Source of the DNA: Chlorobiota bacterium
GTDB taxonomy: Bacteria; Bacteroidota; Ignavibacteria; OLB7
Assembly (NCBI GenBank): GCA_016710285.1
Contig: JADJXR010000001.1
Span: 3,226,501 to 3,290,500 of the forward strand
Direction: 5' to 3'
Length of the DNA: 64,000 nucleotides
The position numbers and the translations under genes were made by a program. The notes under the pieces are model-generated. The model searched no databases and was not told where the DNA came from. It was given only the letters and a program-made list of their open reading frames with translations. How positions within the stretch are numbered: position 1 is the first letter of the stretch; every line of letters starts with the position of its first letter. Below are positions 35,736-44,313 of the stretch, in pieces.

Positions 35736-35768
35736 CAAACATACAACCGCCTTTGCTTCTTCCACAAC
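35736..35768 (-). promoter_or_regulatory. Promoter of tRNA-Arg
   Basis: On the minus strand GTTG, a 21-bp spacer, then TATGTTTG, which matches the Bacteroidota TTG/TAnnTTTG consensus at the right distance. The box ends 13 bp before the tRNA 5' end. It is the best promoter seen in the window and shows the tRNA can be made apart from the gene upstream. Confidence 0.65.
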
Positions 35769-35821
35769 CGTTCCGCCGGTTCCTGCCGTGACAAGGTATT
35801 GCCGCAATTTCTCGGGCGTTG

Positions 35822-36598
35822 TCACCCCGATTCTGGTGCCAGTTCGCGGCACTGTAGCAGGGCGTTCCGCAGAAGCTGATAGGCCCAGGCCGTGAACCGC
35901 TGCAACGCTGCCGCGCCGCCGGATGATTCGCCGGCAGGGAGCAACGGATGGCTTGCCCGGTGGGTGTTGAACTGCTGGATCGGCTCGGCAATCGCTTCCA
36001 ACCGCTGCTGCCGCGATTTCGCCGCGCCGATGCGGTCCGGCAGCAATGCCAACGAACAAAGCAGGATGGAAAGGGATGAAGGAATTGCCGGGGGCAGTGC
36101 GATTGCTGAGGCGTTTCCAGCCGGTTCCGGCTCCGCTGCTGGGTTCAATCGGCCAAGAAATTCCAGAACTCCATCAAGGTGGGTGATGGCCAGCCACAAG
36201 GGGCAGATCAACTCAGAATCGGCTTCGTCAACGTGATGGATGGAGCCACTGCTGGCCAAAATTTTTGCCCGTGCGATTGCCTGCGGAAGCGATTCGGCGA
36301 TGCTTGGCCCAGCCCACGTGAGAACCGCCTGCTCGGCCAGCCGGAACCGCAACGCCCCGCGGTGGCTGATGGCCGTGGTGAACCAATCGCCCCAATGGTC
36401 CGCCAGCGATTGCTGCAACGTTTGGGCAACCCCTTGCGCCCCAGCCGCCGCCGCCGATAATTTCAGCGGGACGTTGCTGGTTGCCTGGAACGGCCCCCCG
36501 GCCTTGCCAATGCTGACGTTCACCGGGGCGGATGAAAACGCTGGGAAGCATCGCTCCACTTCCTGCCGAATCGCCCGCGCAAGGAATTGCTGAACCAT
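35822..36598 (-). CDS. Stand-alone ArgS-like protein (N-terminal plus DALR domains, no catalytic core)
   Basis: 258 residues. The N-terminal part resembles the additional domain of arginyl-tRNA synthetase: GKAGGPFQATSNVPLKLSAA is like the E-H-GDFATNVALQL segment, with VAQTLQQSLADHW and GALRFRLAEQAVLTWA next. The C-terminal part (about 225-258, LQRFTAWAYQLLRNALLQCR) resembles the DALR anticodon-binding domain. HIGH and KMSKS motifs and the Rossmann core are missing. It lies 98 bp upstream of the tRNA-Arg 5' end on the same strand. This suggests tRNA(Arg) binding, but the family call rests on motif resemblance only. Confidence 0.55.
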   Translation of the reverse strand: MVQQFLARAIRQEVERCFPAFSSAPVNVSIGKAGGPFQATSNVPLKLSAAAAGAQGVAQTLQQSLADHWGDWFTTAISHRGALRFRLAEQAVLTWAGPSIAESLPQAIARAKILASSGSIHHVDEADSELICPLWLAITHLDGVLEFLGRLNPAAEPEPAGNASAIALPPAIPSSLSILLCSLALLPDRIGAAKSRQQRLEAIAEPIQQFNTHRASHPLLPAGESSGGAAALQRFTAWAYQLLRNALLQCRELAPESG

Positions 36599-36676
36599 TG
36601 GGTTGTTCTTTTGGTTGTGTTGGCAGGGATCATGCTGGCAACCAGCAGCGCGGGGGCGGAACCTGAGGGGGGGGGG

Positions 36677-37096
36677 CTATTCTTCGCTGCTTGTGGCGTG
36701 GCTTCCGGCGGTATCCACCACCGTCTCAATCTTGGCATCGGACCAGATTCGCTCAATCTTGTAAAAGTCGCGCGCTTCCTTGTAGAAGACGTGAACCACC
36801 ACTTCAACAAAATCAAGGATGATCCATTGCTCCCCTTGCCAACCTTCGGTGCGGTAGGGCTTGATGTCGTACTCACGCATGGTGTCCATCACGCTGTCGG
36901 CAATGGCGCGGAGCTGGGTGTCGCTGTCGGCAGAGCAGACCACAAAAAAGTCGGCAATGTCGGTCAGCCCACGGATGTCCATGATGACGATGTCTTTCGC
37001 CTTCTTTTCAATCATCCCTTCGGCACACCAACGGGCAATGGTTTTTGGATGGCGTTGGTGGTCGCGGATGCGTTCTGTGTCGTGTGTCTGTTCCAT
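36677..37096 (-). CDS. rsfS: Ribosomal silencing factor RsfS (Iojap/YbeB)
   Basis: Binds ribosomal protein L14 and blocks subunit joining in slow growth. 139 residues. Motifs: KKAKDIVIMDIRGLTDIADFFVVCSADSDTQ, YRTEGWQGEQWIILDFVEVVVHVFYKEARDFYKIERIW, which is close to the family norm. The start MEQTHDTERIRD at 37096 is favoured; an in-frame ATG 21 bp upstream also exists. The upstream gene is divergent. Confidence 0.92.
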   Translation of the reverse strand: MEQTHDTERIRDHQRHPKTIARWCAEGMIEKKAKDIVIMDIRGLTDIADFFVVCSADSDTQLRAIADSVMDTMREYDIKPYRTEGWQGEQWIILDFVEVVVHVFYKEARDFYKIERIWSDAKIETVVDTAGSHATSSEE

Positions 37097-37220
37097 AAGG
37101 CCCCAAGAATACGGCAAACTGCGGTTCCGGCGAAGTCAAAATCGGTGAGATGGGGGGCAAATGCAGAATTGAACACACCTCGTGAACGATGGTTCCCCCG
37201 CTTTTCGTAATCTTGCCGCC

Positions 37221-39215
37221 ATGTTGGTTTCCGAATCACGCCGCCGACCCGGATCGGCCCGTCCTTCGCCGATGTTCCCGCACGAAGCGCAACGGCTTCT
37301 TGCCGATGGCTCCTTCCAGCAGGCAATGGAGGTCTGCCGGCAAGGGTTGGTCCATTTCCCCGATCAGATTGCGGGTTACATGATCCTTTCGCAAGTCTTC
37401 CTTGCGATGGGGAAGCGGGACCGTGCCGTCAACGTCCTTCACGATGGCTTCCTCCGGACCGGCGCGCCGCAGCTGGAGGACCTCCATCGGCAACTGCTTC
37501 AGCAATCGTTCCAGCAATCGCAAGAATTCCGCCAGCCCGGAGTGGGGGGGATTCCCGCCACGAAACGGCTCGCATCCCCTTTCACCCGTGTTGCCGATTC
37601 CCCGAACGATACCGCCCACGCCCAATCGCTGGTCTCCGTTCCGTTGCCGACCCCGCAACCTGAGCTGCCCCCAACGCCGCAACCCGATGCTCCCTTCACC
37701 TTGCCCGATGCCGCGCAACTTCCCGAACCTGCGCCGGCCCCCGTTGCTCTCCCTCCCGAGGTGATTGCTGGTGAAATTGCCGGTGAAGTTGCCGGCGAAA
37801 CAGCTTCTGCCATGCCGCCAGCAACTCCAACTCCGTTGCCGGAGGAAGCTGCCGAACCTGTGGCGACGGTGGAGCTATCGCCGATTCTGGAACCTGCGGA
37901 GGAGACTATCAGGGAAAGCGAAGCCGCTTCCGATGGCGCGATTGATGTCGCGAGCATTGCTGATTCCGCTGCTGCAGATTCCACTGTTGCTGAAGTCGTA
38001 GCCGAAGCTGAAGCTGAAGCTCATCAGGAGCTTTCAGAACCGATTGCGCCGCCGGTGGAGATTGCTGTTGATGCCCCGGCTGTTGCCCCGATAGCTGTTG
38101 TTGATGCTCCTTCCCAGGATGCTGAAGTTTCTGCCAACGAATCTGCCGGGCTGGTGGCCGATAGCGTTGTTGATGCTGTTGTTGTGGATGCTCCAATCCC
38201 CGCCGTAGTTCCGCCTCCGTTCCCCGATTTCACGATTCCTGACGAAGGGGTTGCGGCGGCAGAAATCGTTGTTGACGCGCCCCCCGCCGCAGCGGAAGCG
38301 GAGCCGATTGCCCTGCCAGCCAAGCCACTTCCAGCCAAACCCTTGCCAGCCCCGCCGAACGGCACAACCGCGCCCCACACCGATGACCGGACGTTCCGGT
38401 TGTTGGCCGCTGGGGGGGCGGAAGAACGTGAGTTGCCGCCAAGCTCCATCCGCCCCATCTCGGTGCTGGCGATTCACAAGGGGAGCAATGTTTCGCGGCT
38501 GCGGAGCGCGAATCTTCGGCTGATTCCGGGGTTGGAGTTTGCGCCGCTTCGCCACGAGGAGTCGGCACGCAAGCAGGCGATTGCCCCGCTGATTAACCAG
38601 CCAATGCCGGGCCCCGAGCTTCCCGGGCGAGCCACCGCCAAGCCAGCAACGCCGGCCTCGATAACCTCAACAACTCCTTCGCAAACCGGCGCAGCGTTCA
38701 CCCTGCCCGCTGCGGCCAACATGCCGCCGCTTCCGCCGTTGCACCCCCCCGCCGCCCCGGCGCAGAAAGAACCGCAGCCGGTATCCCAACCAGCCACGCC
38801 ACCGGGACATCACGTGCAGCAAGCGCAGGGCGACGCGGTAAAGAAGGAGAGCGGGCGGGGTCGTGGGCAATCGGCTGTTGGGGGAAGGGAGTCCGCGCGG
38901 TTGCCACATTCAACACTGCCAGATTCAACAGAGGTAGCGGCTGGCCAGATGACCCCGTTGGAGGAGTTGGCAAAACGCCTGGAAAGTGCCAGGATTCCGG
39001 TGGTGGAAGATGAGGAACATCACCGCCCGGTTCCGTTCGAGCCATCCATCGTCAGCGATACGCTGGCCAATATCTTGGTTGCCCAGGGGGCATATGCCGA
39101 GGCGTTAAAAGCCTTCCAGACCCTTGCGCGAACAAAGCCGGAACGCCTTGATTACTACGAAGCCCGCATTGCCGAAATGAAACGGCGGCTAAGCGAGCAG
39201 CCACCATTGCACTAA
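37221..39215 (+). CDS. TPR protein with long Pro/Ala/Glu-rich linker
   Basis: 664 residues from the ATG at 37221; a GTG 39 bp upstream would add 13 residues. The N-terminal TPR-like helices (AQRLLADGSFQQAMEVCRQG, LVHFPDQIAGYMILSQVFLAMGK) are followed by about 450 residues of Pro/Ala/Glu-rich, strongly repetitive sequence. The C-terminus has another TPR-like pair (SDTLANILVAQGAYAEALKAFQ). No membrane segment is seen. The low-complexity middle suggests a flexible spacer between two binding ends. It is 63 bp upstream of the LptF-like gene. The function is unknown. Confidence 0.7.
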   Translation: MLVSESRRRPGSARPSPMFPHEAQRLLADGSFQQAMEVCRQGLVHFPDQIAGYMILSQVFLAMGKRDRAVNVLHDGFLRTGAPQLEDLHRQLLQQSFQQSQEFRQPGVGGIPATKRLASPFTRVADSPNDTAHAQSLVSVPLPTPQPELPPTPQPDAPFTLPDAAQLPEPAPAPVALPPEVIAGEIAGEVAGETASAMPPATPTPLPEEAAEPVATVELSPILEPAEETIRESEAASDGAIDVASIADSAAADSTVAEVVAEAEAEAHQELSEPIAPPVEIAVDAPAVAPIAVVDAPSQDAEVSANESAGLVADSVVDAVVVDAPIPAVVPPPFPDFTIPDEGVAAAEIVVDAPPAAAEAEPIALPAKPLPAKPLPAPPNGTTAPHTDDRTFRLLAAGGAEERELPPSSIRPISVLAIHKGSNVSRLRSANLRLIPGLEFAPLRHEESARKQAIAPLINQPMPGPELPGRATAKPATPASITSTTPSQTGAAFTLPAAANMPPLPPLHPPAAPAQKEPQPVSQPATPPGHHVQQAQGDAVKKESGRGRGQSAVGGRESARLPHSTLPDSTEVAAGQMTPLEELAKRLESARIPVVEDEEHHRPVPFEPSIVSDTLANILVAQGAYAEALKAFQTLARTKPERLDYYEARIAEMKRRLSEQPPLH

Positions 39216-39278
39216 CGCCCAAACAGGTCCACTGCACTAACGTAACAACGGCCGCGGTTCCGCAGCGGCCACAGCAGC

Positions 39279-40637
39279 ATGAGAATCGCTTGGTACATCC
39301 TACGAATGCACATCGGGCCGTTCCTGTTCGGGACGGTCTGCGTGGTGTTTTTCTTCCTGCTGCAATTTCTGTTCAAGTCTGGTTCAGAGATTTTTGGGAA
39401 GGGGTTGGACCCGTGGATTATCACCAAGCTGATTGCCTACAACCTGGCGTGGATGCTGGTGCTGGCGGTTCCGTTGGGGGTGCTGGTGGCTTCGCTGATG
39501 GCCTACGGAAAACTTAGCGGCAGCAACGAGCTGACGATCATTAAAAGCGCGGGGGGAAGTGCCTTGCGGGCAATGATGCCGGGGATGCTTGGCGGGCTGT
39601 TTCTGTTTATCGGGCTGTTTCTGTTTAACGACCGCATCTTGCCGGAAACCAACCACACCGCAATGGTGATGCTGTTGGACATCAAGCAGGTGCAGCCAAC
39701 GTTGGCAATCGAGCCTGGGCAGCTTATTTCGTTGCAAGATTACAGCATCCTGGCGCGGAAGGTGGACCGCCTGCGGAACATCCTGTACGACGTCACCATC
39801 TACACCCAGGACCCCGAGCGGATGAACACAATCACCGCACGGACGGCGGAGCTGGCGTTCAATCAAGATTACAGCCGCCTGCTGATGACCCTTCGCGATG
39901 GCGAAATCCACCAGCTGGACCGCCGCAACGCCGCACGGTTCACCCGGCTGACGTTTGCCGAGCACCAAGTGGTGGTTGCCGCCGCCGGTTTCAACCTGGC
40001 ATCCACGGACCCCAACTCCATTGGCCGAACCGACCGGACGATGAACATCCAGCAGATGCGCGCCCGCGCCGACAGTGCCGAATCGCGTGCCGACCGGGTG
40101 GCCGCACGGCGTGATTCCTTGCTGGGGGAGTTTGGGCTGCGAGCTGTCCAGCTGGGAATCGAAGGACTGAACCCGATTACCCGCAGCCCAGAAACAAACC
40201 AGCGAGTGATGGAAATGGCCACGCTGAAAGGGCAGATCGAATCGGAGCAAGCGGTGATTACGCAGCACCTGAAAGAATCGGACCAATACTGGGTGGAGAT
40301 TCATAAAAAGTACTCCATCCCGGCGGCGTGCTTGGTGTTTATGCTGGTGGGCGCACCGTTGGGGATTGTGGTCCGCCGTGGAAATTTTGGAGTCTCGGCG
40401 GCAATCACTCTGGGCTTCTTTGTGGTCTATTGGGCGTGCCTTGTCACCGGCGAGAAACTTGCCGACCGGGGTGCCTTGCCCCCTGCCGTTGCAATGTGGA
40501 TGGCCGATGTGATTATCGGCGCAATCGGCCTGTATCTTACCGTCCTTGTCTCCCGCGAAACGGTGACGTTCACCTTCGAATTCAATCGCCTACGCAGGCT
40601 CTTCCGAAGAAAACCAATCGGTTATGATGCCGGGTAG
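39279..40637 (+). CDS. LptF/LptG-family permease (YjgP/YjgQ)
   Basis: Inner-membrane permease subunit of the LPS transporter. 452 residues with six hydrophobic helices: three near the start (FLFGTVCVVFFFLLQFLF, LAWMLVLAVPLGVLVASL, GMLGGLFLFIGLFLF), a periplasmic beta-jellyroll-like middle (about 115-290), and three near the C-terminus. NELTIIKSAGGSALRAM is the family coupling segment for the ATPase LptB. The stop codon TAG lies in the first bases of a palindromic repeat array. LptB is not in the window. Confidence 0.88.
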   Translation: MRIAWYILRMHIGPFLFGTVCVVFFFLLQFLFKSGSEIFGKGLDPWIITKLIAYNLAWMLVLAVPLGVLVASLMAYGKLSGSNELTIIKSAGGSALRAMMPGMLGGLFLFIGLFLFNDRILPETNHTAMVMLLDIKQVQPTLAIEPGQLISLQDYSILARKVDRLRNILYDVTIYTQDPERMNTITARTAELAFNQDYSRLLMTLRDGEIHQLDRRNAARFTRLTFAEHQVVVAAAGFNLASTDPNSIGRTDRTMNIQQMRARADSAESRADRVAARRDSLLGEFGLRAVQLGIEGLNPITRSPETNQRVMEMATLKGQIESEQAVITQHLKESDQYWVEIHKKYSIPAACLVFMLVGAPLGIVVRRGNFGVSAAITLGFFVVYWACLVTGEKLADRGALPPAVAMWMADVIIGAIGLYLTVLVSRETVTFTFEFNRLRRLFRRKPIGYDAG

Positions 40638-41145
40638 CGGCCCCGACCTTTGTCGGGGTAGCGGCAGGTCTTTAGCCTGCCCAGTGAAATGGATACCGAA
40701 GGGTAGCGGCCCCGACCTTTGTCGGGACCCAGTGAAGAAGACGCCGAAGGCTAAAGACCTTCGGCTACCGATGCCGGGTAGCAGCCCCGATCTTTGTCGG
40801 GGTAGCGGCAGGTCTTTAGCCTGCCCAGTGAAATGGATACCGAAGGGTAGCGGCCCCGACCTTTGTCGGGACCCAGTGAAGAAGACGCCGAAGGCTAAAG
40901 ACCTTCGGCTACCGATGCCGGGTAGCAGCCCCGATCTTTGTCGGGGTAGCGGCAGGTCTTTAGCCTGCCCAGTGAAATGGATACCGAAGGGTAGCGGCCC
41001 CGACCTTTGTCGGGGTAGCGGCAGGTCTTTAGCCTGCCCAGTGAGGAAGACGCCGAAGGCTAAAGACCTTCGGCTACCGGTTTGGCATCGGTCGCGGCTA
41101 CCGATGCAGGGTAGCGGCTCCGACCTTTGTCGGGATTGATAAATC
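40626..41145. repeat. Palindromic mosaic array, 144-bp period
   Basis: Copies begin GATGCCGGGTAGC at 40626, 40770 and 40914 (144 bp apart). Each unit holds CCCCGACCTTTGTCGGGG, GCAGGTCTTTAGCCTGC, AATGGATACCGAAGGGTAGC and GCCGAAGGCTAAAGACCTTC. The third copy changes order and ends with a CGACCTTTGTCGGGATTGAT module. It starts at the LptF-like stop and ends before the SDR gene. An ORF across the array is a by-product of the period being divisible by 3. Confidence 0.9.
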
Positions 41146-41206
41146 AAATCAAATCGCCCTGGCTTGATCGGGGCGCGTACTGGCAACCAATTCCTGATTC
41201 CTGAAT

Positions 41207-42016
41207 ATGACGTATGCTCTTATCCTTGGCGCTTCCAGCGGTTTTGGTGGCGCGGCTGCGGTGGAGCTTGCACGCTCCGGCATGAACATCATCGGTGTTC
41301 ACCTGGACCGCGCCGGCACCATGCCCGCTGCGCTTGCTGTGCAGGAAGCAATCCGGCAGCATGGCCGCGAAGCCCACTTTTTCAACGTCAACGCCGCCGA
41401 TGCCGAAGCACGTGCTTCGGTGCTGGGACGGGTTGCAGAAATGTTCCAAGAAACGCCCGGCGCGCACCTGCGGCTGATGCTCCATTCGCTGGCGTTTGGC
41501 GCGTTGAAACCGTTGGTGGCGGCCAATCCCAGGGAGGCACTAACGCAAGCCCAAGTTGAGATGACGATGAACGTGATGGCCAACAGCCTGATCTACTGGA
41601 CCCAAGACGTTATTGCTCGCGGGCTTATGCCCGCCGGTGGCCGCATCCTTGCCATGTCAAGCTCGGGCGCGCGCCGTGTGCTGCCGATGTACGGTGCGGT
41701 CTCCGCCGCAAAAGCTGCGTTGGAAAGCTACTGCCGCCAGCTGGCGTTCGAGCTTGGACCGCAGGGGATCTGCGTCAACGCAATCCAAGCTGGGGTTACG
41801 GACACCGCCGCGTTGCGGAAAATCCCCGGGGCCGAAAACATCATTGCCAACGCCCGCCAGCGCAACCCGTTCCACCGGCTGACCACGCCGGAGGACGTTG
41901 CCCGGCTTATCGCGCTGCTTGCCACCGATGCTGCCGGATGGGTCAACGGAACAACAATCCAGGTGGATGGGGGGGAGGATTCGGTGGATATGAATTGGCA
42001 GGAGCGTGAAGGCTAA
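41207..42016 (+). CDS. SDR enoyl-ACP reductase-like (FabL type)
   Basis: 269 residues. The nucleotide motif is ILGASSGFGG (GxxxGxG), and the active site reads MYGAVSAAKAALE: Tyr162 and Lys169 are six residues apart, as in enoyl-ACP reductases rather than the three of ordinary SDRs. MLHSLAFG resembles the substrate-side loop, and GPQGICVNAIQAGVTDT leads into the flexible lid. It probably reduces enoyl-ACP in fatty acid elongation, but another SDR activity cannot be excluded. The nanE start lies 2 bp after its stop. Confidence 0.65.
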   Translation: MTYALILGASSGFGGAAAVELARSGMNIIGVHLDRAGTMPAALAVQEAIRQHGREAHFFNVNAADAEARASVLGRVAEMFQETPGAHLRLMLHSLAFGALKPLVAANPREALTQAQVEMTMNVMANSLIYWTQDVIARGLMPAGGRILAMSSSGARRVLPMYGAVSAAKAALESYCRQLAFELGPQGICVNAIQAGVTDTAALRKIPGAENIIANARQRNPFHRLTTPEDVARLIALLATDAAGWVNGTTIQVDGGEDSVDMNWQEREG

Positions 42017-42018
42017 CA

Positions 42019-42711
42019 ATGAAAGGTTTTTCCGATTTGATTCGCCCAGGCCTGATTGTCAGCTGCCAGCTTGACGAGGGGGAGCCGCTCTACACCCCGC
42101 AGCACTGCTCGTTGTTTGCGCAGGCGGCGGAGCTTGGGGGGGCGGTTGGAGTTCGTGGGGAGGGGATACCGAACTTGCAGGAAATTCGCGCCACCACCCG
42201 CATCCCGTTGATCGGCTGCATTCGCGGCAAGTTCAAGGATGGCTGGGTGCTGGTGACGCCGGATCAAATAAGCCACACGCGGCTTGCGCGGATGGGGATG
42301 GACGTGATTGCCGTGGATGCCACGCTTCGCCCACGCCCCGACGGCAGCGATGGCCCGGCGTTCATCCGCGAAGCCCTAAGCCGCCACCCCGATGTGCCGA
42401 TCCTTGCCGACATCTCCACCTACGACGAGGCGATGCGTGCCGCCGAGGCCGGTGCCGGGGCAATCAGCACCGTGCTGTTTGGGCGGACGAAGGAGACGGT
42501 GGAGCAAGCGATTTCCATCGAGGCGCATTTGGAATTCGTGCATCGCCTACGCGAATCCGTTCGGATTCCGGTGCTTGCCGAAGGGTTCATCTGGAGCACC
42601 GCCGAAGCCACTGCCGCAATGGAGGCCGGGGCCTACGGCGTGATTGTTGGCGGGGCAATCACCCGCCCGCGCGTCATCACCCAACTGTTTGCCGAAGCAG
42701 TGGGGGGGTGA
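42019..42711 (+). CDS. nanE: N-acetylmannosamine-6-phosphate 2-epimerase
   Basis: Interconverts ManNAc-6-P and GlcNAc-6-P in sialic acid and aminosugar breakdown. 230 residues of TIM-barrel type. Motifs: GLIVSCQLDEGEPLY, LGGAVGVRGEGIPNLQEIR, IPLIGCIRGKF, DVIAVDATLRPRPDG and VPILADISTYDEAMRAAEAGAG, with IPVLAEGFIWS and a closing AYGVIVGGAITRP. No nanA or nanK lies near. The stop is directly followed by the phased CATAAA repeat. Confidence 0.88.
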   Translation: MKGFSDLIRPGLIVSCQLDEGEPLYTPQHCSLFAQAAELGGAVGVRGEGIPNLQEIRATTRIPLIGCIRGKFKDGWVLVTPDQISHTRLARMGMDVIAVDATLRPRPDGSDGPAFIREALSRHPDVPILADISTYDEAMRAAEAGAGAISTVLFGRTKETVEQAISIEAHLEFVHRLRESVRIPVLAEGFIWSTAEATAAMEAGAYGVIVGGAITRPRVITQLFAEAVGG

Positions 42712-42714
42712 GTT

Positions 42715-42848
42715 CATAAAGGTGTCATAAATGATTCATAAACGGTTCATAAATCTTCATAAAAGCTCCATAAACACCCATAAAGGTTCATAAATGTCCC
42801 ATAAAGGTTCATAAGTGTCCCATAAATGTCCCATAAGTGTCCCATAAA
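42715..42848. repeat. 13 helically phased CATAA(A/G) words
   Basis: CATAAA or CATAAG starts at 42715, 42726, 42737, 42748, 42758, 42769, 42779, 42789, 42800, 42810, 42821, 42832 and 42843. Every step is 10 or 11 bp, a mean of 10.7. Between them lie short GC-containing variable tails such as GGTGT, TGATT and TGTCC. It fills the gap between nanE and the SemiSWEET gene. Confidence 0.9.
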
Positions 42849-42903
42849 CGCTCCAGCACTTGAGCGGTATCAAGCATAACAACATCTGTTCCGAACCTAC
42901 CCC

Positions 42904-43158
42904 ATGGACTACATCCGCTTGCTTGGTTTTGCTGCCGGAGCTGTTGGTGTCATCGCGTTTGTGCCGCAGGCCGCGAAGGTCTTGCGAACCCGCTCCACCC
43001 ACGACCTCTCGCTCCCGTCGTACTTGTTGATGGCGGCCGGCAGCACCCTCTGGGCCGCCTATGGATTCCTGCAAGATGACCTCCCGATTATTCTCCCGAA
43101 CGTCATCATCCTGGTGCTGCAGCTGACGATTCTTTGGGCGAAATTTCGCTTTCACTGA
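42904..43158 (+). CDS. SemiSWEET sugar transporter
   Basis: 84 residues with three hydrophobic helices: LLGFAAGAVGVIAFVPQAAKVLRT (with the PQ-loop Pro-Gln), LPSYLLMAAGSTLWAAYGFLQ and IILPNVIILVLQLTILWAKF. That is the complete SemiSWEET half-unit, which works as a dimer for sugar uniport. The length and the PQ, TLWAAYG and PNxxxLVLQ spots fit the family. It stands alone, downstream of the phased repeat and upstream of hutG, with 39 bp before the latter. Confidence 0.9.
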   Translation: MDYIRLLGFAAGAVGVIAFVPQAAKVLRTRSTHDLSLPSYLLMAAGSTLWAAYGFLQDDLPIILPNVIILVLQLTILWAKFRFH

Positions 43159-43197
43159 TCCCGTTTCCACGAGCCTCTTCCAGACTTCATCGTTGCC

Positions 43198-44172
43198 ATG
43201 CTCGATCACTTGATCCCTGCCGATCCCGCGCTCTTCTTCACCAAAAACGACCCCGCCGACCCACGCATGGGGGACCTGGTGGGAAGGGGGGATGATGCCA
43301 TTGCCCAGCACACCCGCGTTGCCATTATCGGCGTTCCGCAGGAGCTTGGCGTGGCGCGGAATGGAGGGCGCGTTGGCGCGGCCCAGGCCCCCGACGCAAT
43401 CCGCGCGATGTTCTACCGGCTGACCCCATTCGACCTTGCAACCGGGCGCAGCGTTCCGCATGGCGCGGTTGTTGACTTGGGGAACATCCGTTGCGATGAC
43501 CAGTTGGATGATGGGCTGGAGGAAATCCACCGCCGATTGGCCGCGGTGGTTGCTGCGGTTTGCCGGCGTGGGCTGATTCCGCTGGTGCTTGGCGGCGGCC
43601 ACGATGTCACCTATGCCGCTGCCAGCGGTGTTCACGCCGTCCATGGCCGGTTGGGGGTGCTGAATTTTGATGCCCACCTTGACGTGCGCCCGCCGAACCC
43701 GCTGCGGAACAGCGGGACATCGTTTCGGATGTTGATTGAGGAGGGGAAGCTGGCCCCAGAGCAGTTTGTGGAATTCGGAATCCAGAGCTTTGCGAACGCG
43801 GAATCGCACGTTGAATGGGTGCGGGGAAGCGGGGGGACGATTATTCCGCTGGAGGCCGTTCGCCAGCAAGGGTTTCCCGATGCCTTGTTGGCGGCCTATC
43901 GAATCGCTTCTTCGGAGGGGCGGAAGAACGTTTACGGGACGCTGGACATGGATGGAGTTCGCGCTGCCGACGCGCCTGGGGTATCGGCCACGATGCCGGA
44001 TGGTTTTGCCGCGGCGGAGCTTCTGGCAACGGCGCGGCTTCTTGGCCGCAGCAGCGCGACCGTGGCGATGGACATCGTGGAAGTCAATCCCCGATTCGAC
44101 CGCGACAACCAGACCGCAAAACTTGCTGCCCACGCGATGATGAGGTTTATCGGGGGAATCGGGGAGCGGTGA
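43198..44172 (+). CDS. hutG: Ureohydrolase, probably formimidoylglutamase
   Basis: 324 residues of the arginase fold. The Mn-binding motifs are GGGHDVTYA, NFDAHLDVRPPNPLRNSGTSF and TLDMDGVRAADAPGVSA. The DAHLD box followed by NSGTSFRML is like HutG, which turns N-formimidoyl-glutamate into formamide and glutamate. Agmatinase or guanidinobutyrase is the alternative. No other histidine-utilisation gene is adjacent. The ATG at 43198 follows the SemiSWEET stop by 39 bp, perhaps in the same transcript. Confidence 0.7.
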   Translation: MLDHLIPADPALFFTKNDPADPRMGDLVGRGDDAIAQHTRVAIIGVPQELGVARNGGRVGAAQAPDAIRAMFYRLTPFDLATGRSVPHGAVVDLGNIRCDDQLDDGLEEIHRRLAAVVAAVCRRGLIPLVLGGGHDVTYAAASGVHAVHGRLGVLNFDAHLDVRPPNPLRNSGTSFRMLIEEGKLAPEQFVEFGIQSFANAESHVEWVRGSGGTIIPLEAVRQQGFPDALLAAYRIASSEGRKNVYGTLDMDGVRAADAPGVSATMPDGFAAAELLATARLLGRSSATVAMDIVEVNPRFDRDNQTAKLAAHAMMRFIGGIGER

Positions 44173-44313
44173 AGCTGGAGCGGGGGGGAGGATGGCCAGA
44201 AAAATCGCTGTTTCTGCCTCAAGTTTTTCCTGCTGTGATGTTTCCTTCCGGCATTCCGTTATCTTCCTACAACTCTCACATTTCCTGCTTCACGTTAGTC
44301 ACGGAATTAACCA

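Noticed and set aside
40624..41139. 171-codon ORF across the 40.6-kb array
   Set aside because: It arises because the unit length is a multiple of 3. The same frame-open effect gives a reverse ORF. Composition is that of palindromes, and there is no start context.
42757..44133. 458-codon minus-strand ORF over hutG and SemiSWEET
   Set aside because: Antisense to two well-recognised proteins. Its start is within the CATAAA repeat.
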